Source of the DNA: an uncultured Mycoplasmatota bacterium
Lineage (GTDB): Bacteria; Bacillota_I; Bacilli_A; RF39; UBA660
Assembly (NCBI GenBank): GCA_900553395.1
Contig: USDJ01000002.1
Location: 1-64,000 of the forward strand
DNA: 64,000 bases
Direction of reading: 5' to 3'
Shown here: positions 45,501 to 55,336 of the stretch, one piece after another
Position numbering within the stretch: position 1 is the stretch's first letter
How the letters are laid out: each line of letters starts with the position of its first letter
Translations under genes and position numbers: made by a program
The notes under the pieces: model-generated
What the model saw: only the letters and a program-made list of their open reading frames with translations
Database searches by the model: none
What the model was told of the DNA's origin: nothing

Positions 45501-47435
45501 TTATTTTTCTAATTTACTTTTAGCTAATAATTCATCCAACATTTTTATATCGTCATCTGTTATTTTTGCTTCATATACTTTATTGTCCGAATTACTACCA
45601 GAAGTACTTCTAGTTTCTTCATTACTATATTCTTTTTTTACTAAGAATTTATTTAATACTCTTTTTAATTCTTCTTTATCAATAGGCTTTGATAAATAAT
45701 CATTAAACCCTACTTCTATATATTTATTAGCTTTTCCTTCCATAGCATCTGCTGTAAGAGCCACTACAGGTATATTAAAACGAGATATAGACTTTAACTT
45801 TTTTAAAGTTTCAACGCCACTCATCTTTGGCATCATTATATCCATAAATATTAAATCATAAGACTCATTATTTTCTATTTTATTAACACACTCAAAACCA
45901 CTCTCAATTAAAGTAACATTGAGTTTATATGACTTTAATAATTTATCAACAACTCTAAGATTAAGTCTATTGTCATCAACTACTAATACTTTTTTTCCTT
46001 CAAAGTCATTTACACTTGTATCAACTTTTTTCTCAGTATCTAAACCTTTAGTTGAAATTTTTTGACTTATTAGTATCGTAAATTTTGAACCTTCTCCATA
46101 TGTAGAATGAACTATAATCTTACCGCCCATCATTTCAACAAGTGCTTTTGTTATAGCAAGTCCAAGTCCAGTACCTTCTATCGTAGTATTTCTATCTTCT
46201 TCTAATCTCTCAAATTTGTTAAATAACCTAGACATTTGCTCTTCTTTTATGCCCCTACCAGTATCAGCTACTGTTATAGATAAATCACTTTTATTATCCT
46301 TGTTTATACAAGAAACACTAAGATCTACATAACCTTTATCAGTATACTTTACAGCATTAGTTAAAAGATTTAAAACTATCTGCTTTACTTTACTCTTATC
46401 CCCATATAATACTTCAGGTATATCAGGTGCAAAATTACATCTAATTTCTAAATCTTTTTCTCCTATTCTAGTACTAACTAATTTTACAAGTTCATTAAAT
46501 ACTTCTAACGGATTATAACTTACATTAACTATTTCTAGCTTATCAGCCTCTATTTTACTTATATCAAGTACTCCATTAACAATTTCAAGTAAGTTTTGAG
46601 ATGCCTTTATTACATCATCTATATCTTCGTGTATCTCAGCTATGTCATCACTTTGCTTTATACATTCACTAAATCCTACTATAGCATTTAATGGAGTTCT
46701 TATTTCATGAGACATACTGCTCAAAAAATCACTTTTTGCTGCATTAGCCTTTTCTGCTTGCTTTTTAGCAAGCTCTAATTCATTTATCATTTTTACATCT
46801 GGGTTTTCTATTGTAAAATATGTAACAAAAGTAACAAAGACTATCAAAGGAGTTGTAAGCAAAGCCTCTGGGTATTCTGATTGAATAAAAAAGACTATCA
46901 TTCCAAATATTATCAATAAAAATAAAGGAAAAAACTTTTTTTTGCTTACTTTATTCAAATTCAATATAGTTAAAAGTAACATAACCATTAAAGCTGCAAA
47001 AACTATAATATATACAAAAATAACTGCAGCTCCAGACGGATACATCATACTATCCGTTAAAATATATTTAAATGGTAATATACCTATAAAAACTAATTCA
47101 ACAACTTCTATTATTATTAATATAGTTGTGATTAATTTATAACTATTTTTTTTATTTGTTATTATAATTATATAAAGTAAAAAAGTATTAATCCAAATTG
47201 TATAATATATAAATATTAATTTTGTAACTATTATATATGGTATTGAGTTTACATTAAACCCATTTATGAAATAAATAGCACTAAATATTTCTAAAAACGT
47301 ACCAAACAAGGTTACTATTATATTTAATGCGTAAATTTTGTTTTCAAAATAGTCAACTCTTTTTTTAGAAAAGTATACTAGAGCTAAAAACGACATAAAA
47401 ATAGAACCATATATAGTTAAAAATAAATTTGTCAT
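45501..47435 (-). CDS. Hybrid sensor histidine kinase with multi-pass N-terminus
   Basis: 644 aa. Seven hydrophobic segments fill residues 1-205, resembling a 7TM sensor. The dimerisation domain has the His site SSMSHEIRTPLNAIVGF. The ATPase domain has NLLTNAVKYT, ADTGRGI and GTGLGLAIT. A C-terminal receiver domain (about 490-605) has VLVVDDNRLN, the phospho-Asp in FMDIMMPKMSG and Lys in YLSKPID. The response regulator output is not encoded nearby, so the receiver may act in a phosphorelay. AGGTGAAATA precedes the ATG. The signal is unknown. Confidence 0.93.
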   Translation of the reverse strand: MTNLFLTIYGSIFMSFLALVYFSKKRVDYFENKIYALNIIVTLFGTFLEIFSAIYFINGFNVNSIPYIIVTKLIFIYYTIWINTFLLYIIIITNKKNSYKLITTILIIIEVVELVFIGILPFKYILTDSMMYPSGAAVIFVYIIVFAALMVMLLLTILNLNKVSKKKFFPLFLLIIFGMIVFFIQSEYPEALLTTPLIVFVTFVTYFTIENPDVKMINELELAKKQAEKANAAKSDFLSSMSHEIRTPLNAIVGFSECIKQSDDIAEIHEDIDDVIKASQNLLEIVNGVLDISKIEADKLEIVNVSYNPLEVFNELVKLVSTRIGEKDLEIRCNFAPDIPEVLYGDKSKVKQIVLNLLTNAVKYTDKGYVDLSVSCINKDNKSDLSITVADTGRGIKEEQMSRLFNKFERLEEDRNTTIEGTGLGLAITKALVEMMGGKIIVHSTYGEGSKFTILISQKISTKGLDTEKKVDTSVNDFEGKKVLVVDDNRLNLRVVDKLLKSYKLNVTLIESGFECVNKIENNESYDLIFMDIMMPKMSGVETLKKLKSISRFNIPVVALTADAMEGKANKYIEVGFNDYLSKPIDKEELKRVLNKFLVKKEYSNEETRSTSGSNSDNKVYEAKITDDDIKMLDELLAKSKLEK

Positions 47436-47478
47436 AGTTATTTCACCTATCCTATAAAAATTATACCATAAGTGAATA

Positions 47479-47507
47479 AAAAAAAGAAGAATTATATTTT
47501 CTTCTTC
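47479..47507 (-). terminator. Terminator after the acyl-CoA ligase gene
   Basis: Minus-strand GAAGAAGAAAATATAATTCTTC hairpin followed by TTTTTTTT. Confidence 0.6.
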
Positions 47508-49246
47508 AATAATATTTTTTGATTATCTAGCAATTCATTATCTTTGTCAGCCATTCTTACATAATCAATTTTACCACTACCAGTATACAAAAATTCTTGA
47601 TTAAAAGAATAATATTTTGGTAATACTTCGTCTCCTAATCTTTCGGAAATTAATTTTTTTATTTGATTTTTAATATAATTCTCTTTACCAAAATAAGCTT
47701 TATCAAGTAATACATGTACTTTAGGAACAGTTCTTAATACTTCATCGTTTACACCAGTGACAACACATTTTCGTATTCCTTCTATAGACATAATAAGTCT
47801 TTCCATCTCTGATGGATATACTTTGTTAACACCACAAACAAAAACTCTCTTAAGTCTTCCAATAATAACTAATTCCCCTTTTTCATTAATTTTACCTAAA
47901 TCGCCAGTCTCAAGCCATCTTCTGCCATAGGCATCTGTTATAAATACTTCTTCAGTTTCTGTATCATTTTTATAATATTCATTCATAATTGAAGGGCCAC
48001 TTATGCAGACTTCTCCAACTTCATTATAATCTTTTTCTTCTTTCGTTTTTAAATCTAAAATACACATATTATTAAATCTTAACGGAAAGCCTACTGTACC
48101 TTTAGTGTTTTTTGCACCAAATTTTAAGCTGAATACTCCGCAGCACTCTGTAGCTCCATAGCCATCAAGTAATTCTGTTTCACAGCCACCATTCCTTAAA
48201 ATCTTATTAACTTTATCTGCTGTCTGAATCGGTAATTCTTCTCCACCTGAAACAGGAAACTTTAAAAAATCTAGCTTCATCTTTTTTGCTTTGCTACTAG
48301 ATGCAAACGCCTCCCAATGTATAGGTCCACCGAAAACAATGGATGGTCTATACTTTGCAATTTCTTTAGTAAACATTTTAGGGTTAGATACTGGATCTAG
48401 TATTGTTTGCATACCAAAGTATAAAGATAAATGCAACGAAGTCAACCCGTAAGCAATAAAAGGTGGTAATATATCTAAGAATTTCTCGCCTGGCTCAATA
48501 CCATCTATCAAGTAACTATGAGCATAAACAGTAGTATTTATCGCTTCATTTGATAAGATAACCCCTTTATGAACTCCAGTTGTTCCACCTGTAAAAACAA
48601 TTGCCGCAGGTTTATTTTGAAAATTTTGTGGCTTAGAAAATGGTGCTTCACCTTCTGCAGTCATAAATTTATTCCAATTCACAAAGTTTTTTGGAACCCT
48701 ATTTCCTTTTATAAAATCACTAAAATTCGTAAATCCCCTTATTATAGGACTTTTTGCTGAATTCATAGCCGATAACATTATTATCTCTTTTAACTTTGTC
48801 TTATCTTTTACTTTTCGTAAAATTCTACATGTATTAGTAATACCAACAACTATATCATTATCCACTAAGTTCAAATCTCTCATTAAACCATATTTATTTA
48901 ACCTAGGATCTATCATGCACGCAACTGCACCTATTGAATTTAAGGCATAGAAGCAATAAGCAAACTCTGGTGTGTTTGCCATAATTAAAGGTACTACATC
49001 ACCCGCATTTACTCCTAATTGTTTAAACTTTCTTGAAATTTTATATACATTTTCAAAAAACTCTTCATAAGTAATATCTGTCCCAAAAAATGAAAATACT
49101 ATATTGTTCATATTCTTTATATTATTAAAATACGCACATTCAAATAGTGTTTTATCAATTTTTTTGACTCCTTCATCTTTTACATTATTTAACCATCTTT
49201 TTTCAACAGATGGTTTTCCCACAAGATGATGATTTAAGCTTTCCAC
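47492..49246 (-). CDS. Acyl-CoA/acyl-acid AMP-ligase (ANL superfamily)
   Basis: 584 aa. The adenylation core shows AIVFTGGTTGVHKGVILSN, LLDGYGATECCGV, LETGDLGKINEKGELVIIGR and the late GSGKIDYVRMA, where the catalytic Lys is expected. It activates a carboxylic acid with ATP and likely passes it to CoA. Chain length is not readable. Start is GTG with GGGGGA ahead. It is followed on the same strand (upstream) by an acyltransferase gene, so the two may work in lipid use or synthesis. Confidence 0.88.
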   Translation of the reverse strand: MESLNHHLVGKPSVEKRWLNNVKDEGVKKIDKTLFECAYFNNIKNMNNIVFSFFGTDITYEEFFENVYKISRKFKQLGVNAGDVVPLIMANTPEFAYCFYALNSIGAVACMIDPRLNKYGLMRDLNLVDNDIVVGITNTCRILRKVKDKTKLKEIIMLSAMNSAKSPIIRGFTNFSDFIKGNRVPKNFVNWNKFMTAEGEAPFSKPQNFQNKPAAIVFTGGTTGVHKGVILSNEAINTTVYAHSYLIDGIEPGEKFLDILPPFIAYGLTSLHLSLYFGMQTILDPVSNPKMFTKEIAKYRPSIVFGGPIHWEAFASSSKAKKMKLDFLKFPVSGGEELPIQTADKVNKILRNGGCETELLDGYGATECCGVFSLKFGAKNTKGTVGFPLRFNNMCILDLKTKEEKDYNEVGEVCISGPSIMNEYYKNDTETEEVFITDAYGRRWLETGDLGKINEKGELVIIGRLKRVFVCGVNKVYPSEMERLIMSIEGIRKCVVTGVNDEVLRTVPKVHVLLDKAYFGKENYIKNQIKKLISERLGDEVLPKYYSFNQEFLYTGSGKIDYVRMADKDNELLDNQKILLKKKI

Positions 49247-49443
49247 TGAAATTCCCCCTTTTTTGGTTTAAATACGAGTATTCTAGCACATTTTATATTT
49301 TTTAGCAAATTATGTACTAATCTATACAAAAAATGTAATAAAAAACATTATAGTAAAAATCAAGCATACAAAAAGAACCCCATATTTTATTAAGCATATC
49401 ACTTACAATAATTATATAATAAAAAAACAAAAGATTATTTTTT

Positions 49444-50580
49444 TTATTTTGCTAAAACTTTTTCTGAACTTTTTGAAATCCAATATTGCCTCATGCGATT
49501 AGCAGTATTCTTTCTATCAATGTCTAATTGTCTTAATAACCAATAATTATTTCTATATCCATTAAGTGCTGAATAGTTTATACTTAAATTACTTAAAGCT
49601 CTTACAACTTCTTCACTATCACGTTCATCTGTCGTCTTTTTTACTAAATACTCAGCATCAAATACGTCGCTTTTCCATCTTAATTTTTTAAATGCATCTT
49701 CAATCTTTGCCATTCTAAGAGCCTCTTCAATATCATAATAATCTCCCCTATTTAAAGGTCTAAAATGTCTTTTAATTAAATAATATACTGAGGTTGCCAT
49801 TTTGTTTCTTAAAGCATTTGTTAAACTATTAACATAATGTTTTTCTATTTCTTCATCAGTTTCAAAATGTCCACTCATATCAACCTCAATATTTTTTAAA
49901 TCTATAGGGTTGCTAACATCAACATAAGATACATTGTTTTCATCATCTCTAATTAGTGTAACTGCAACTATTTTTTTACCAGTTTTTAAAGAAGCGTTTA
50001 TAGGGCCATCAAACAAAGGATTAACTAGCTTGTTGGGATTGAAATTATGTGAACCTTCTGGAAAAATCAGAACACTATTTGTTTTTAATACCCTACACAT
50101 TTTTGATAATACTTGCTTTCTTTGATCTTTATCCATTATGTCAAATGGTATCATACCATTAACCCATAATGCGTACATTTCTGGATTATATTTTAGTGAT
50201 TCAATAGATCCTAACACTAAATAAGCATTTCTATCCAGAACACTTAAAACAGTCTCAATGTCTTCTGGACAGGTATGATTACACACAAAAATATATGGTT
50301 CATCAGCATTTAGCCTAGGATATCTCTCAACTATAATATTACTTTTGCCATTTGCTAGATCATAATGTTCTAAAGGAATATAATTGAGAACTAATTTATT
50401 AAAATATTCATCATCACTCATTCCAGCTCCAGCATTTTCAAATATTATATTTGATTTTACTATAGTCCTAAAAGCCTTTTTAAATGGTTTATCTAAATGC
50501 CTTCTAACACTTAAGCCAGTATTTGTAGTAAAATGATCAGCATCTCTTTTGTGGTTTTCACTTATAAAAATATTTTCCAT
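49444..50580 (-). CDS. PlsC-like lysophospholipid acyltransferase
   Basis: 378 aa. The acyltransferase motifs are CNHTCPED (HX4D) at about 100, then NGMIPFDIMD and LIFPEGSHNFNP, which holds the EG motif of the substrate site. No long membrane helix is visible. It would transfer an acyl chain to a lysophosphatidic acid or related acceptor. The C-terminal 120 residues are an added helical part not typical of the 240-aa PlsC. It is upstream of the acyl-CoA ligase, 198 bp away. Confidence 0.8.
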   Translation of the reverse strand: MENIFISENHKRDADHFTTNTGLSVRRHLDKPFKKAFRTIVKSNIIFENAGAGMSDDEYFNKLVLNYIPLEHYDLANGKSNIIVERYPRLNADEPYIFVCNHTCPEDIETVLSVLDRNAYLVLGSIESLKYNPEMYALWVNGMIPFDIMDKDQRKQVLSKMCRVLKTNSVLIFPEGSHNFNPNKLVNPLFDGPINASLKTGKKIVAVTLIRDDENNVSYVDVSNPIDLKNIEVDMSGHFETDEEIEKHYVNSLTNALRNKMATSVYYLIKRHFRPLNRGDYYDIEEALRMAKIEDAFKKLRWKSDVFDAEYLVKKTTDERDSEEVVRALSNLSINYSALNGYRNNYWLLRQLDIDRKNTANRMRQYWISKSSEKVLAK

Positions 50581-50636
50581 ATTGTATTCTCCATTCCTAA
50601 AATATATTAAGTATTAGTTTAACACTTAAAATTTTA

Positions 50637-51119
50637 CTATATTTTTTTTACATCGATTAACATACGTGTATGATATCCGTGCTTATTATAAAATTCTATA
50701 GCATTCTTATTGTACGCAAAGACGTCTATAAAAATATATTCACATCCAATAGACTTAAAATAGTTTTCCATTTTATCCATTAACTTTTTACCAATGCCTT
50801 TTCCTCTAGCACTCTTAGAAACAACTAACTCTGATACCTCACCACTTTTAGGGCATTTATAATCTAAATAATCGTATTTATCATAACTTCTAACATAGCC
50901 CATAATTAAACCAATAGTCTTTTCTTCTTCAATAGCTAAATAACACTTACCATTATTTTTTTTAACTTCTTTTAGATCTAGTAATGCCATCTTATCTCTA
51001 TATTCATAATCAAGCTTATCTAGGTTATCTTCATCAATTGTAAGTATATATTCTTCTAATTCTACTAATAGGTCCTTTACATCTTCCAAATATTTATCTT
51101 CATATTCAATTATTTTCAT
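50637..51119 (-). CDS. GNAT family N-acetyltransferase
   Basis: 160 aa, a full GNAT fold. Acetyl-CoA binding motif SELVVSKSARGKGIGKKLMD and the late EYIFIDVFAYNKNAIEFYNK then HGYHTRML. Substrate not known. Only a weak ribosome site precedes its ATG. It lies just after another GNAT-like gene on the same strand. Confidence 0.85.
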   Translation of the reverse strand: MKIIEYEDKYLEDVKDLLVELEEYILTIDEDNLDKLDYEYRDKMALLDLKEVKKNNGKCYLAIEEEKTIGLIMGYVRSYDKYDYLDYKCPKSGEVSELVVSKSARGKGIGKKLMDKMENYFKSIGCEYIFIDVFAYNKNAIEFYNKHGYHTRMLIDVKKI

Positions 51120-51147
51120 TTTATAAAACCTTTCTAAAATGTATCTA

Positions 51148-51568
51148 TTAATCGTTATTTTTTAATATCATACCATATCCTAAATCAGCATCTATTCTTT
51201 TTGTGAATCCAAATTTTTCGTAAAATTCTTCCTTACCTTTTGATGCTCCAAGATACACTCTAAGATAAGGATTTTCTCTTTCAATAGTTTTAATTTTATC
51301 TAACAATTTATTCATAATCATTGTACCAATCTTTTTATTTTTATAATTTGGACGAACCATTACATCGTGTATATACATAAAACATATTCCATCGCCTATA
51401 AGTCTTCCATATCCAATAATTGTCTCATCATCATAAATGCTCACAGAATAATATGTATTAGCTAAAGCTTTTTTTAGATATTTCATCATCATATGAACCC
51501 CAACCTACTAAATCGTATAGCAAATTAAATTCTTGAACATTGTTAACATTTTCTTTTAATTTAATCAT
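51148..51568 (-). CDS. GNAT family N-acetyltransferase, frameshifted at an A7 run
   Basis: The ATG at 51568 opens MIKLKENVNNVQEFNLLYDL then VGWGSYDDEIS; this frame soon stops. The remaining domain is in the next frame (ALANTYYSVSIYDDETIIGY, then YLRVYLGASKGKEEFYEKFG). The two join without loss if one A of the run AAAAAAA (minus strand, 51475-51469) is skipped, giving about 139 aa, the normal size. From the downstream ATG 51492 alone only 114 aa are made and the first strand of the fold is missing. It could be slippage-regulated, a recent mutation or a sequence error. Confidence 0.75.
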
Positions 51569-51612
51569 AGTATAACCTCTATATAATGATTATATCATAA
51601 AAAATCAAAATA

Positions 51613-51640
51613 AAAACACTGTTTAAAACAGTATTTTTTT
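51613..51640. terminator. Terminator after rubrerythrin
   Basis: ACTGTTTAAAACAGT hairpin with T-runs on both strands. Confidence 0.7.
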
Positions 51641-51643
51641 ATT

Positions 51644-52183
51644 TTAATAATTATTAGCTTTTCTTTCAAAATAACTTTGTGGATGATTGCACACAGGACA
51701 TACTTTTGGAGCACTCTTACCTACTACTACATGTCCACAATTTCTACAAATCCATATAGCGTCTCCTTCACTTGAGAACACTAATTCATCTTCTATATTA
51801 TTAAGTAATTTCTTGTATCTTTCTTCGTGTTCTTTTTCTATTTTTGCTACTTCTTCAAATAAGAATGCTATGTGTTCAAATCCTTCTTCTTTAGCTGTTT
51901 GGGCAAAAGATGCATACATATCTGTCCATTCATAATTTTCTCCCTCAGCTGCTGCTTTTAAATTACTTACAGTAGATTTAATATCTCCACCTTCTAATAA
52001 TTTAAACCATATTTTAGCGTGTTCTTTTTCATTATTAGCTGTTTCTTCAAATATAGCAGCAATTTGCTCATAACCTTCTTTTCTTGCCTTACTAGCAAAA
52101 TAAGTATATTTATTTCTAGCTTGACTTTCTCCTGCAAATGCAGCCATTAAATTTTGTTCAGTTTTACTTCCTTTTAAATCCAT
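51644..52183 (-). CDS. rbr: Rubrerythrin
   Basis: 179 aa. The di-iron four-helix bundle shows [30 protein letters not shown] and [12 protein letters not shown]-terminal rubredoxin domain has CRNCGH and CPVCNHP. It acts as an NADH-linked peroxidase in anaerobes. The ATG starts right after the perR stop, with AAGGAGG inside the perR end, so the two genes are coupled. Confidence 0.96.
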   Translation of the reverse strand: MDLKGSKTEQNLMAAFAGESQARNKYTYFASKARKEGYEQIAAIFEETANNEKEHAKIWFKLLEGGDIKSTVSNLKAAAEGENYEWTDMYASFAQTAKEEGFEHIAFLFEEVAKIEKEHEERYKKLLNNIEDELVFSSEGDAIWICRNCGHVVVGKSAPKVCPVCNHPQSYFERKANNY

Positions 52184-52555
52184 TTAAATATCCTCCTTCT
52201 TTTGGCATTCTTCACAAATACCTTCTAAAACAATTTTTGAACCTAAAACTTTTTTACCTTTTAAATTCTCATTAATCTTAAGTGAATAATCATATATATC
52301 AAATATTTTATTACATTTATTACATATAAAGTGTATGTGATTATCTAGTCTATCATATCTATCTATATTATCATTCATCTTAATTCTTTTTATTAAATTA
52401 CTTTCGACCAAATAATTTAAATTTCTATAAACAGTACCAAGACTAATATTTGGAATTATATTTCTACAAGCATTATATACCTCATTAGCACTCAAATGAT
52501 TATAACTATTATTTATAACTTCCAGTACAAGATTTTTTTGCTTTGTATTTCTCAT
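52184..52555 (-). CDS. perR: Fur-family regulator, PerR-like
   Basis: 123 aa, one of the short Fur proteins. The winged-helix domain has LSANEVYNACRN and SLGTVYRNLNYL; the metal domain has IHFICNKCNKIFD and CEECQKK, the two CxxC pairs of structural zinc. Position in an operon with rubrerythrin supports PerR rather than Fur or Zur: loss of repression on peroxide would raise rbr. AAGGAG precedes the ATG. An operator-like palindrome lies in its promoter. Confidence 0.88.
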   Translation of the reverse strand: MRNTKQKNLVLEVINNSYNHLSANEVYNACRNIIPNISLGTVYRNLNYLVESNLIKRIKMNDNIDRYDRLDNHIHFICNKCNKIFDIYDYSLKINENLKGKKVLGSKIVLEGICEECQKKEDI

Positions 52556-52567
52556 ATAAACTCCTTA

Positions 52568-52584
52568 TCAGTAATGATTACTAA
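52568..52584 (-). promoter_or_regulatory. Probable PerR operator overlapping the perR promoter
   Basis: AGTAAT-G-ATTACT (52570-52582) is a perfect 6-1-6 palindrome between a TATACT -10 element and the perR ribosome site. It suits the 7-1-7 layout of PerR/Fur boxes. Confidence 0.55.
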
Positions 52585-52603
52585 ATATAGTATATCATTT
52601 TTA

Positions 52604-52635
52604 AAAAAATAACGCAAGTGTTTTGCGTTATTAAT
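52604..52635. terminator. Terminator between perR and the hypothetical gene at 52635
   Basis: AATAACGCAA GTG TTTTGCGTTATT with A/T-rich flanks, right after the hypothetical gene's stop on minus. Confidence 0.7.
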
Positions 52636-53270
52636 TAATCAAATGTAAAGTTTTGTGGTCCTAACAAGCTTTTTTGTTTTTCACCATTTTCACTTTCTAC
52701 AGGTTCTACGGATTTTCCAATATTAGACTTTAAATAATTAGTATAAGTATCATCATCTAAATGAATTCTTGTTAGTCTAGCATCTCCCCAGTGATGTTGC
52801 CTCATATCATCTTCATAGTATTGTAATTGAGAGGCTATTAAAATTGTTTGATCACTATTACCACTTTCTAATGCTAGCTTTAATTTTCCATTTAAAGTTT
52901 TAATAGCTTCACTAGTTTTATCTAATGCCTCAATTAAATCCTTTTCATCAAACATATTATCTACTACGTGAGGTATATTTTCTGTTAAAGCTAAAGTATG
53001 ACCTAAATCACCTAATAATCTTTCCCATTCTTCACTTGAATAAGAAGGCTTTAAACTGAAAAATGTTTGTATCAAATCTTGAAGTGTTTGATATGATTTT
53101 GCGTATGCAGCACTTTGTCTTGAATATACTAATTGCCAAGTATTATCACCATTTGAATTTTTTTGTAATGACATTCTAAATTTAGCATTTTCCATTGCTC
53201 TTAATTCACGATTCATTTTAATTCTTATAGCTTGTATCAAATCAATAGTCTCTTCTGCTTTATCTGTCAT
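52635..53270 (-). CDS. Hypothetical helical protein
   Basis: 211 aa, all-helical by pattern, with no membrane segment. It opens MTDKAEETIDLIQAIRIKMN and has Asp/Gln-rich SAAYAKSYQTLQDLIQTFFS and ASQLQYYEDDMRQHHWGDAR. I do not recognise a family. GGTGATAGT precedes the ATG. It lies just downstream of thrS on the same strand. Confidence 0.65.
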   Translation of the reverse strand: MTDKAEETIDLIQAIRIKMNRELRAMENAKFRMSLQKNSNGDNTWQLVYSRQSAAYAKSYQTLQDLIQTFFSLKPSYSSEEWERLLGDLGHTLALTENIPHVVDNMFDEKDLIEALDKTSEAIKTLNGKLKLALESGNSDQTILIASQLQYYEDDMRQHHWGDARLTRIHLDDDTYTNYLKSNIGKSVEPVESENGEKQKSLLGPQNFTFD

Positions 53271-53316
53271 ACTATCACCATAATAATTTTAACATTTTTT
53301 TTATTTTTTTACAATA

Positions 53317-55065
53317 TTATATTTTTAATTCTTTTTCTATAAGTTCTATAAATTCAGGATAACTTACAGTTATGGTTTCTTCACTTCCATAATGTCTATA
53401 ACTTATCATACTATCATCTGTCTCTTTTTGTCCTAATATTATAGCATATGGTATTTTTTTCATTACTGATTCTCTCATTTTATAACCTAGTTTTTCATCT
53501 CTATCATCTAGTTCTACTCTATAATTTTTTTCTTTTAATTTATTAAATATTTCTTTAGCATATTCTAAGTGATATTGATTATTTACAGGTATTATATTAA
53601 ATTCTACAGGGCTTAACCATAAAGGAAGAGCTCCTTTAGTTTCTTCTAGTATATATGCTATAAAACGATCTAATGATCCCAATATAGCTCTATGAAGAAC
53701 AACTGGAGTTTTTTTAGAACCATCACTATCTACATATTTTAAATCAAATTTTGCTGGTAAGCAGAAATCTAATTGACAAGTAGACAATGTAATTTCATTT
53801 CCAACAGCAGGTTTTACATTAACATCAAGCTTAGGTCCATAAAAAGCCGCTTCTCCTATTTCTTCTGTATATTCTATTCCAAGATCATTTAAAACCTCTC
53901 TAAGTCCATTTTCTGCTCTATTCCACATTTCATCATCATCGTGATATTTCTTTTTATCTAATGGATCCCTGAGTGATAAAACACATCTATAATTAGTTAT
54001 ATTAAAATCTTTATATACATCAAATATTAAATCGACAACATTTTTGAATTCGCTTTTTATTTGTTCTGGTGTTACAAATAAATGGGCATCATTTTGACAA
54101 AAATGTCTTCCTCTTTCAATTCCTTTTAAAGCTCCAGATGCTTCATATCTAAAGTCATGTGCTATTTCCCCTATTCTAATAGGCAAGTCTTTATATGAAT
54201 GTAATTTATTAGCATATATCATCATATGATGTGGACAGTTCATAGGTCTTAATACGAAAGACTCACCATCCACTTCCATAGCTGGAAACATACTTTCTTT
54301 ATAATGATCCCAATGTCCTGAAGTTTTATAAAGCTCAACATTACCTACACAAGGTGTAAGTACGTGTTGATATCCTAACTTCTTCTCTTTATTTTTTATA
54401 TAATTTTCTAATTGCTCCCATATAATATATCCATTTGGTAAAAACATAGGTAGACCCCTACCAACTAAGTCATCAGTCATAAATATTTCCATATCTTTAC
54501 CTATTTTTCTATGATCTCTTAGTTTAGCTTCTTCAAGTTCTTTTAAATATGCATCTAAGTCTTCTTGATTTTCAAAACATACTCCATATATTCTCTGTAG
54601 CATCTTATTATTAGAATCGCCTTTAAAATATGCACCTGACACTTTTAGAAGTTTAAAATATTTCATAGATTTAGTTGAAGGCATATGTGGCCCACGACAT
54701 AAATCAACAAAGTCATCTTGTTTATATGCACTTATTACAACTTCGTTCTCATCCATTCTACTTATTAAATCTATTTTATATGGATTATCTTTAAACATTT
54801 CTAGAGCTTCTTCTTTAGATAGTTCTATTCTCTTAATTAACTTATCTGACTTAGATATTTTTTTCATTTCTTTTTCTATATTAGCTAAATCTTCTTCTGT
54901 CAAAGAAATATCACCTAAATCAACATCATAGTAAAATCCATTTTCTATAACTGGCCCAACCCAAAATAGTGCTTTTGGGTATAAATGTTTTATTGCATGT
55001 GCTAGTAGATGGGCACAACTATGATTAAGTACATTTAATTTTTCATCTTCTTTTATATTTTTCAT
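53317..55065 (-). CDS. thrS: Threonine-tRNA ligase lacking the N-terminal TGS domain
   Basis: 582 aa against about 640 in Bacillus. The chain begins directly with the editing domain: NVLNHSCAHLLAHAIKHLYP with HxxxH zinc-site residues. Class II motifs follow: MNCPHHMMIY, FRYEASGALKGIERGR and the late VVLHRAILGSLDRFIAYIL; the anticodon domain ends the protein. No TGS segment can be found upstream, where a T-box lies. AGGAGGATGTT precedes the ATG. Confidence 0.95.
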   Translation of the reverse strand: MKNIKEDEKLNVLNHSCAHLLAHAIKHLYPKALFWVGPVIENGFYYDVDLGDISLTEEDLANIEKEMKKISKSDKLIKRIELSKEEALEMFKDNPYKIDLISRMDENEVVISAYKQDDFVDLCRGPHMPSTKSMKYFKLLKVSGAYFKGDSNNKMLQRIYGVCFENQEDLDAYLKELEEAKLRDHRKIGKDMEIFMTDDLVGRGLPMFLPNGYIIWEQLENYIKNKEKKLGYQHVLTPCVGNVELYKTSGHWDHYKESMFPAMEVDGESFVLRPMNCPHHMMIYANKLHSYKDLPIRIGEIAHDFRYEASGALKGIERGRHFCQNDAHLFVTPEQIKSEFKNVVDLIFDVYKDFNITNYRCVLSLRDPLDKKKYHDDDEMWNRAENGLREVLNDLGIEYTEEIGEAAFYGPKLDVNVKPAVGNEITLSTCQLDFCLPAKFDLKYVDSDGSKKTPVVLHRAILGSLDRFIAYILEETKGALPLWLSPVEFNIIPVNNQYHLEYAKEIFNKLKEKNYRVELDDRDEKLGYKMRESVMKKIPYAIILGQKETDDSMISYRHYGSEETITVSYPEFIELIEKELKI

Positions 55066-55086
55066 AACATCCTCCTATAAATAAAA

Positions 55087-55297
55087 AATGCATCTCTACT
55101 CTCCATAAGGAGCGTAAGAAATGCACTACGCGGTACCATCCTAATTTATAACTTGATTTAAAATAACGGTTTAACCCGGTGTATCTTTCGATAACAGCTC
55201 ATAGGTAGTAATTATTAAACTGCTTATTAGTTTTCCACCATCACTAACTCTCTTTAAAGCACATTTTAATAATCGAGTCCTAATCATTGCCTTTAAC
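55087..55297 (-). promoter_or_regulatory. T-box riboswitch (tRNA-Thr) upstream of thrS
   Basis: Minus strand: T-box GGATGGTACCGCG (55141-55129), the AGAGAG stem-I motif with GTGATGGTGGAAAAC at about 55255-55230, and Thr specifier codons ACT/ACC (55209-55204). The terminator TGCATTTCTTACGCTCC pairs with GGAGAGTAGAGATGCA and ends TTTTTT (55087-55127). A TATACT -10 element is at 55304-55299. Uncharged tRNA-Thr would switch on thrS. Confidence 0.9.
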
Positions 55298-55336
55298 GAG
55301 TATAATTTACCACATTTTCACTTTTTTGTAAATACT

